Origin: Candidatus Parcubacteria bacterium
GTDB taxonomy: Bacteria; Patescibacteriota; Patescibacteriia; UBA1558; GWA2-36-10
Assembly: GCA_023246135.1 (NCBI GenBank)
Contig: JAHFJB010000003.1
Coordinates: 1 to 10,915 of the forward strand
DNA: 10,915 nt
Direction: 5' to 3'
Shown here one piece after another: positions 6,615 through 10,915 of the stretch (positions are counted from its first letter, which is position 1; every line of letters begins with the position of its first letter). Position numbers and translations under genes: made by a program. Under the pieces are notes generated by a model. The model did not search any database. It saw only the letters and a program-made list of their open reading frames with translations, and was not told the origin of the DNA.

Positions 6615-7567
6615 AACTTATTATTAGCATACTCTAATCGGCCTGGCAAGCTAAAACCGGCAGCTTTTTTGTGGCCGCCGCCGCCAAATTTGGCGGCTAG
6701 TTTAGTCAAATCGATGTCTGCATTAGTTCGTAGTGATCCCTTAATCATTTGATTATTTGTTTCTTTCAAAATCATGGTAATTTTTCCTTCATTGAGGATA
6801 TGAAGAAAGTTGGACAGGCCCTCGCTCACAGTTTCGTCAACCTGGCAGTCGATAAAATCTTGTTGTGTCAACCAAGTATAGACCAAATTATATTTGTTTA
6901 TTTTTTTGAGCCTCTCTAGCGCTCGTCCCCAGAGCTTGAGTTTGCTGACAGTAGTTTGGTTCATGGTTTTTTGGGTAATCTTGCTGATATTGGCTCCATA
7001 GCTAATCAGGTTGGCAACAGCAGAGATAGACAGGTAAGTAGTGGAAGGATTCTTTAGTCCGCCCGTATCAGTTAGTATGCCACAGGTTAGGTTAGTAGCT
7101 AAATCTTGGTTCCAAGTAATTTGCCAATCAGACAATAGATCGTAGAGCAATTCACAAGTTGAGGAAGTATTAGGCAAAACTAAATTGATATCACCATAGA
7201 GCGGATTGGAGATGTGGTGATCAATATTGATTAAGGTAAATTTATTTTTCAGGGCAGTGATCAGATTTTCTATAGAAGCCAACTCTAAGTTAGAGCAGTC
7301 TACAGTGATGATAAGGTCGTATTTTTTTGTAAAAATCAAATGCGTATCAGTGATGATATTATTTTGCGGCAAGAATTTTAAACTGGCGGGTATTGGGTCA
7401 AAACAAAAACTAGTGACATTTTTACCTAATTTTTTTAAGTGTATAGCCAAGGCTAAATTTGCCCCAATAGTGTCGCCGTCAGGATTTCGATGGGAGACAA
7501 TTAGTATGTCAGTGGCCTGGCCAACTTTTTGCCAGATACTTTGACTGATGTTTTTATGATTTTCCAT
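6602..7567 (-). CDS. nrnA: DHH/DHHA1 phosphoesterase, NrnA-like oligoribonuclease / pAp phosphatase
   Basis: A 321-aa protein, typical NrnA length. These manganese-dependent enzymes degrade 2-5 nt oligoribonucleotides and often dephosphorylate pAp; some members instead act on cyclic dinucleotides. All DHH motifs are present: motif I SHRNPDGD (25-32, with H26, D30, D32), motif II TVDCSN (D90), motif III IDHHIS (D116-H117-H118), motif IV ILTDTGGL (D167), and a C-terminal DHHA1 domain (about 245-321) with GSLR and GGGGHKKAAG (295-304). There is no membrane segment or PAS/GGDEF part, which rules out GdpP. A strong promoter places transcription start only about two bases before the ATG, so the mRNA is probably leaderless. 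It is the intact counterpart of the degenerate paralogue at 10078. The exact substrate cannot be read from sequence. Confidence 0.88.
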   Translation of the reverse strand: MENHKNISQSIWQKVGQATDILIVSHRNPDGDTIGANLALAIHLKKLGKNVTSFCFDPIPASLKFLPQNNIITDTHLIFTKKYDLIITVDCSNLELASIENLITALKNKFTLINIDHHISNPLYGDINLVLPNTSSTCELLYDLLSDWQITWNQDLATNLTCGILTDTGGLKNPSTTYLSISAVANLISYGANISKITQKTMNQTTVSKLKLWGRALERLKKINKYNLVYTWLTQQDFIDCQVDETVSEGLSNFLHILNEGKITMILKETNNQMIKGSLRTNADIDLTKLAAKFGGGGHKKAAGFSLPGRLEYANNKLRIV

Positions 7568-7575
7568 AGCCGATA

Positions 7576-7604
7576 AATATAGCGCTAAAAATGAGTTTAG
7601 TCAA
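7576..7604 (-). promoter_or_regulatory. Promoter of the DHH phosphoesterase gene (leaderless start)
   Basis: On the minus strand TTGACT (7604-7599), a 17-base spacer and TATATT (7581-7576) each match consensus at five of six positions. Expected transcription start is near 7569, and the gene's ATG begins at 7567, leaving no room for a ribosome binding site. The -35 box abuts the T-rich tail of the rbfA terminator. Confidence 0.7.
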
Positions 7605-7640
7605 TAACAAAACCCCGCCCCGCGAATGCGGGGCGGGGTT
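7603..7640 (-). terminator. GC-rich intrinsic terminator of infB-rbfA
   Basis: A perfect 13-bp stem (7611-7623 with 7628-7640) of almost only G and C closes a 4-base loop. On the minus strand it is followed by TTTTGTTATT, a serviceable U-rich tail. It begins 7 bases after the rbfA stop. The plus strand has no comparable T-run, so it acts on the infB-rbfA transcript. Confidence 0.9.
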
Positions 7641-7647
7641 GATAAAT

Positions 7648-7974
7648 TTAAGAGTTCAAAGCTTCATCAATAGCGCTATACTTGAGATCGCGCTCATCAA
7701 GCTGCCAAGTTATCTTGGGTGTGCTTCTCATTTTTAACTGCCCGCCAATAATTTTTTGGACATGAGGTCCAAATCTTTTTATTTTTTCTAAACCAGAACC
7801 AATATGATTGGAAGGGATAATGCTGACATAGGCTGTAGCATTTTTGAGGTCAGGCGACACCTCTACTTGAGATACGCTTATCAGTGTGCCCAAAGGCGCT
7901 TCAAAATCTTTGAGTAAGATCTGGTTTATCTCAGCACAAAGCAGAGAGCTGACCTGTTCGGTTCGTCTACTCAT
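7648..7974 (-). CDS. rbfA: Ribosome-binding factor A (30S maturation)
   Basis: RbfA binds the immature 30S subunit near the 16S rRNA 5' helix and helps late maturation and cold adaptation. The ATG at 7974 gives a 108-aa protein opening MSRRTEQVSSLLCAEINQIL, the usual start of the family; a TTG at 7986 would add only MKKF and is less likely. The small alpha/beta KH-type fold is visible: basic N-terminal helix, the strand LISVSQVEVSPDLKNATAYVSI, a helix around GLEKIKRFGPHVQKIIGGQL, and the final PKITWQLDERDLKYSAIDEAL. The ATG overlaps the last 8 bases of infB, so the two are co-transcribed and probably translationally coupled, the conserved infB-rbfA order. A GC-rich terminator follows directly. 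Confidence 0.92.
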   Translation of the reverse strand: MSRRTEQVSSLLCAEINQILLKDFEAPLGTLISVSQVEVSPDLKNATAYVSIIPSNHIGSGLEKIKRFGPHVQKIIGGQLKMRSTPKITWQLDERDLKYSAIDEALNS

Positions 7975-9940
7975 AAATTTCTTCAAAAAATTCTAAAGTG
8001 TCGCCGATCTCAATAATTGGGTCACCTTTATATTCTAGCCCCGCCTCATTGCCTTGGGCTACCTCACTTACATTTTCCCGAGCTGATTGCAAGCTAGCTA
8101 ACTGTCCGATAGTTTCCACTTCATTATTTTTTAAGACTTTGATTTTGGCATTTTTGGATATCTTGCCTTCAACTACTTTACCGCCAATAATCATGCCATC
8201 TTTATTTTTTTTGAAAATTGCCAGGACTTCCAAACGGCCCAAAAATTTGTGGATGGTTTTTTTGCTTTTAATATTTTTTAATCTTTGCTCAATATCTTCT
8301 AAGAGTTTGTAGATAATATCAAAATAGAGGATAGTGACATTTTTTTCATTGGCTAGGGCTTGGACATTTTTATTTTCTTTGATATGGAAGCCAACAATGA
8401 TAGTCTGAGTAGCTTCAGCACTAAGGACATCATCCTCAGTGACCTGTCCTAAGCCTTTTTTGATAACTTTTACTTTGGTTTCCGGTACTTTTATTTTACT
8501 CAAGGCCTCTTCAATAGCCTCGGCTGAGCCCAAAACATCAGATTTAACTATTAAGTTAAGGACACTGATATTTTCTTCGCCGTTCTCATCGCTATTGGTG
8601 CTAGTATTAGTTGGCCGCCAACTTTTGTTTTTGCCAGCCGATGTTTTTAGCCTGTCTTTAAAATCTTTTTTGTCAGTTAGAACTTCTAGTATTTCGCCAA
8701 TAGCTGGTAATTCTTTCAACCCTAAGATTCTTACTGGAGTAGCTGGCTTGGCTGTAGCGATACTCATGCCTTTCCAATCTTCTAGAGTTTTGATTTTGCC
8801 GGATACATGGCCGACAAAAAACATATCACCCATTTTAAGAGTGCCGGCTTGGACTAAAACAGTCGCCACTGGCCCAGCGCTTTTATCAACGTGGGATTCA
8901 ATAATAGTACCAACAGCCGGACCTTGATCATCGGCTTTGAGCTCCGCCATATCGGCAATAAGAAGTATCATATCCAAGAGCTCGCTGATGCCGGTTTTTT
9001 GTTTGGCAGAAATTGCCTGAGTGATCACTGTTCCGCCCCAGTCTTCAGACATGAGGTTTATCTCGGCTAATTGCTGTTTAACCTTATCAATATCCGCTCC
9101 TTCTTTATCAATCTTGTTGATAGCTACTAGAAATGGTAACTTTTCTTTTTGGATAACAGAGATGCTCTCCAGAGTCTGTGGCTGGAGTCCATCATCGGCG
9201 GCCACGACTAGTATGGCTATATCAGCGATTTGGCCACCACGAGAGCGCATAGCCTTGAAAGCTTCGTGCCCAGGGGTATCTAAAAAAGTTATAGGACGGT
9301 TGTGGGTTACTACTTGATAGGCACCAATGTGCTGAGTAATACCGCCAGCTTCCTGATCGACTACATTGGTCTGTCTAATGGCATCTAGTAATTTGGTTTT
9401 GCCGTGGTCAACATGTCCCATTACTACTACCACTGGTGCTTTGATATCTTTAGTGTCGCGTTTTTTTAGCAGGGCTTCTAATTTTTCTTTTTTGCTGATT
9501 TCTTCTTTGATATCTTCATCAATTTTGATAACTTTGAAGCCTAAGTCTTCAGCAATGATGGTGGCTGTATCAAAATCAACACGTTCATTAAGAGAAACCA
9601 TGATGCCATTTTTCATCAGCTCTCCCATTAGCCTGGCTACCGGAAATTTCATCAGTTCAGCCATATCTTTGACGACTATAGTTTCGCCAATTTTTATTTC
9701 CTTAGCTTCTTTTTTTATTGGCGCATCCTTGTCTTCTTTGCCCCTTTCTTCCACTTGTGATAATTCTTTTTTGAAGGCTTCTTTTTTTTCAGATTTTTTC
9801 CAGGCAGCCATTATTTTTGGCACCAGCTTATCATCAATCTTTATAGCTCGTGCTCCAATAGCAAAACCCAAGCTTGGCAATTTTTCTAAGAGCTCGCTGC
9901 TAGTGATTTTTAATTGTCTAGCCAGAGTGCTTACATTCAT
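7967..9940 (-). CDS. infB: Translation initiation factor IF-2
   Basis: A GTPase that delivers initiator fMet-tRNA to the 30S subunit and promotes subunit joining. At 657 aa it is at the short end for bacterial IF-2. The N-terminus has two IF2_N-like helical modules (about 1-50 and 88-138) joined by a charged linker. The GTPase domain is complete: G1 GHVDHGKT (175-182), G2 GGITQHIG (199-206), G3 DTPGH (221-225), G4 NKID (275-278), G5 SAK (311-313). Domain II (about 340-425) follows, then a hydrophilic linker (about 432-457, rich in N, S, T and E), domain III (about 458-550), and the tRNA-binding C-terminal domain ending GDTLEFFEEIYE. The first gene of infB-rbfA; nusA is not upstream as it often is, since the divergent gene at 10078 lies there. 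No Shine-Dalgarno precedes the ATG. Confidence 0.97.
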   Translation of the reverse strand: MNVSTLARQLKITSSELLEKLPSLGFAIGARAIKIDDKLVPKIMAAWKKSEKKEAFKKELSQVEERGKEDKDAPIKKEAKEIKIGETIVVKDMAELMKFPVARLMGELMKNGIMVSLNERVDFDTATIIAEDLGFKVIKIDEDIKEEISKKEKLEALLKKRDTKDIKAPVVVVMGHVDHGKTKLLDAIRQTNVVDQEAGGITQHIGAYQVVTHNRPITFLDTPGHEAFKAMRSRGGQIADIAILVVAADDGLQPQTLESISVIQKEKLPFLVAINKIDKEGADIDKVKQQLAEINLMSEDWGGTVITQAISAKQKTGISELLDMILLIADMAELKADDQGPAVGTIIESHVDKSAGPVATVLVQAGTLKMGDMFFVGHVSGKIKTLEDWKGMSIATAKPATPVRILGLKELPAIGEILEVLTDKKDFKDRLKTSAGKNKSWRPTNTSTNSDENGEENISVLNLIVKSDVLGSAEAIEEALSKIKVPETKVKVIKKGLGQVTEDDVLSAEATQTIIVGFHIKENKNVQALANEKNVTILYFDIIYKLLEDIEQRLKNIKSKKTIHKFLGRLEVLAIFKKNKDGMIIGGKVVEGKISKNAKIKVLKNNEVETIGQLASLQSARENVSEVAQGNEAGLEYKGDPIIEIGDTLEFFEEIYE

Positions 9941-9973
9941 GGTTTTTGCTGATTTATTGTGTAGAATGCACTT

Positions 9974-10002
9974 ACTCTACTAAATTTGGGCTAAAAAGTC
10001 AA
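9974..10002 (-). promoter_or_regulatory. Predicted infB promoter
   Basis: On the minus strand TTGACT (10002-9997) and TAGAGT (9979-9974) are separated by 17 bases; start near 9967, giving a leader of about 27 bases without a Shine-Dalgarno. The -35 box is identical to that of the DHH gene promoter at 7599-7604, which supports both. The -10 box matches consensus at four of six positions. Confidence 0.5.
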
Positions 10003-10025
10003 CTATTATGGAGTGCGCTAGTTTC

Positions 10026-10054
10026 TTGACAAAATGCAGTAGCTGTTGTAAATT
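10026..10054 (+). promoter_or_regulatory. Predicted promoter of the degenerate DHH gene
   Basis: A perfect TTGACA (10026-10031), a 17-base spacer and TAAATT (10049-10054, four of six). Start near 10061, leaving a leader of about 17 bases with no Shine-Dalgarno before the ATG at 10078. It diverges from the infB promoter, with 23 bases between the two -35 boxes, so one regulator could affect both. Confidence 0.5.
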
Positions 10055-10077
10055 TACGGGTCAAATTGAAAATAATA

Positions 10078-10915
10078 ATGGCTACAGATATTATACAAAT
10101 TAATAAGATATTGGATGGTGCGTCCAGCATTTTAGTCACTGGTCCCAAAAATCCTAGTCTGGATATTGTGAGTACAGCCGCGGCTTGGTATTTAGTTTTG
10201 TTTGATAAAAAGAAAAAAGTAGATCTAGCTTTTGATGGCGATGTTAATCTCTATAGTTTTATTCCTAGAGCAGTGGTTCTGAAAAATAATTTGGAAAATC
10301 TCTATAATTTTCGGATTGTTGTAGATGTCAGTCAGACCAAGGTTCGACAATTAAGCTATGATGTTAATGATAAGGAATTGGTAATTGATATTGTGCCGGA
10401 AGGCGGTATCTTTAAGGACAGTGATGTCCATACTGAAGTCGGGGATTATAAGTATGATTTGGTAATTACTCTAGGGGCAGATAGCTTAGAATCACTGGGG
10501 CAGATTTTTAGCAATGATAGACATTTTTTTCAGGAAACAAATATTATCAATATAGACACCTCTATTTTCAATGAAAATTTTGGTGAAATAAACATTGTGG
10601 AGAGCCGTGCCACTTCGCTAGCGGAGATTTCTTATGATTTATTGCAAAGTAATTTAGACAAACAATCAGCCACCTGTTTGCTAGCCGGCATGATTGCTGC
10701 TACCAACAGTTTTCAGTCACCCAAGGTTACTCCTAACACTTTAGAGTTAGCTAGTGAACTCATTATCAAAGGAGCGGACAGGGAAAAAATAGTGGAAGAC
10801 CTGTATCGTACTAAAGATATTAGTACTCTAAAAAATTGGGGTAAAGTTTTGTCACGCCTAAAGAGAGAAGGCCACATCATCACTTCATTTTTAAAGCATG
10901 AGGAACTGGAAACCT
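10078..10915 (+). CDS. Degenerate DHH-family protein, likely catalytically inactive (partial at right edge)
   Basis: An open frame starts at ATG 10078 and runs 279 codons to the window end without a stop. Its layout follows the NrnA-like protein at 6602-7567. SILVTGPKNPSLDIVSTAAA (17-36) corresponds to motif I, YDLVITLGADSLE (126-138) to motif II, IINIDTSIFNENFGEINIVE (156-175) to motif III, and LLAGMIAATNSFQSP (201-215) to motif IV, followed by the same helix pattern ending LKNWGKVLSRL. The metal ligands are mostly gone: motif I keeps only D29, motif II has glycine at the aligned position, DHH has become DTS (160-162), and the motif IV aspartate has become alanine (208). I infer a DHH fold without phosphoesterase activity, perhaps a binding or regulatory protein. 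It is complete at the 5' end and shows no frameshift, so it looks maintained rather than decaying. The C-terminal DHHA1 part, if any, lies beyond the window. Confidence 0.75.
   Translation, partial: MATDIIQINKILDGASSILVTGPKNPSLDIVSTAAAWYLVLFDKKKKVDLAFDGDVNLYSFIPRAVVLKNNLENLYNFRIVVDVSQTKVRQLSYDVNDKELVIDIVPEGGIFKDSDVHTEVGDYKYDLVITLGADSLESLGQIFSNDRHFFQETNIINIDTSIFNENFGEINIVESRATSLAEISYDLLQSNLDKQSATCLLAGMIAATNSFQSPKVTPNTLELASELIIKGADREKIVEDLYRTKDISTLKNWGKVLSRLKREGHIITSFLKHEELET

Noticed and set aside
9366-9983. 205-codon plus-strand open frame opposite infB, and similar long frames opposite other genes.
   Set aside because: These are antisense shadows of well-identified genes; the peptides are low-complexity Ser/Leu-rich reflections of the coding strand.
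1-10915. Possible UGA recoding (as in Gracilibacteria), because every visible stop is TAA or TAG.
   Set aside because: Only eight stops can be seen, and all genes reach full family length under the standard code without in-frame TGA interruptions.
1-10915. tRNA, rRNA, CRISPR array, insertion sequence or prophage genes.
   Set aside because: No cloverleaf, rRNA core, regular repeat-spacer pattern, transposase or phage-like protein was seen by eye on either strand.

Overview
The window reads as a stretch of bacterial chromosome, AT-rich by eye and using the standard code. The gene set suggests a Candidate Phyla Radiation (Patescibacteria/Parcubacteria-like) organism, but this is inference. The grounds are: housekeeping genes at the short end of their families (IF-2 of 657 aa, RbfA of about 108 aa); most starts lacking a clear Shine-Dalgarno sequence; an RNase Y/YmdB pair; and a large secreted protein combining fibronectin III, dockerin-like and thrombospondin-3-like calcium modules with a C-terminal tail of a kind I associate with CPR surface proteins. 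No marker gene in the window fixes the phylum.

Layout. Positions 1-2752 (minus strand) hold a tight operon: rny (RNase Y), ymdB (metallophosphoesterase), an HU-type nucleoid protein, and the first 54 codons of an HD-domain protein that runs off the left edge. A 443-base divergent regulatory region (2753-3195) follows. It contains a plausible minus-strand promoter for rny and a near-consensus plus-strand promoter (TTGACA-17-TATCAT), which runs almost at once into a terminator-like hairpin. Positions 3196-5736 (plus) encode an 846-aa secreted multidomain protein that ends at a clear terminator. Positions 5793-5972 carry no gene but hold two strongly paired stem-loops next to a plausible minus-strand promoter: a candidate unrecognised structured RNA, or a processed 3' UTR. 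Positions 5973-7567 (minus) hold clpP and an NrnA-like DHH phosphoesterase, with a perfect 22-bp palindrome between them. The DHH gene appears to be transcribed without a leader. Positions 7611-9940 (minus) hold infB-rbfA, closed by a 13-bp GC-rich terminator. From 10078 (plus) to the right edge, divergent from infB, runs a second DHH-like protein in which most catalytic residues are replaced.

How the genes fit together. RNase Y initiates mRNA decay at the membrane, YmdB is its usual operon partner, and NrnA-type enzymes degrade the short oligonucleotides that remain, so two separated loci here serve RNA turnover. IF-2 and RbfA serve translation initiation and 30S maturation, ClpP protein turnover, and HU chromosome packaging. 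The secreted protein is the only clearly accessory gene.

The items most worth a second look are the structured element at 5805-5921, the promoter followed directly by a terminator at 3060-3145, the degenerate DHH paralogue at 10078, the leaderless DHH gene at 7567, and the palindromic clpP promoter.
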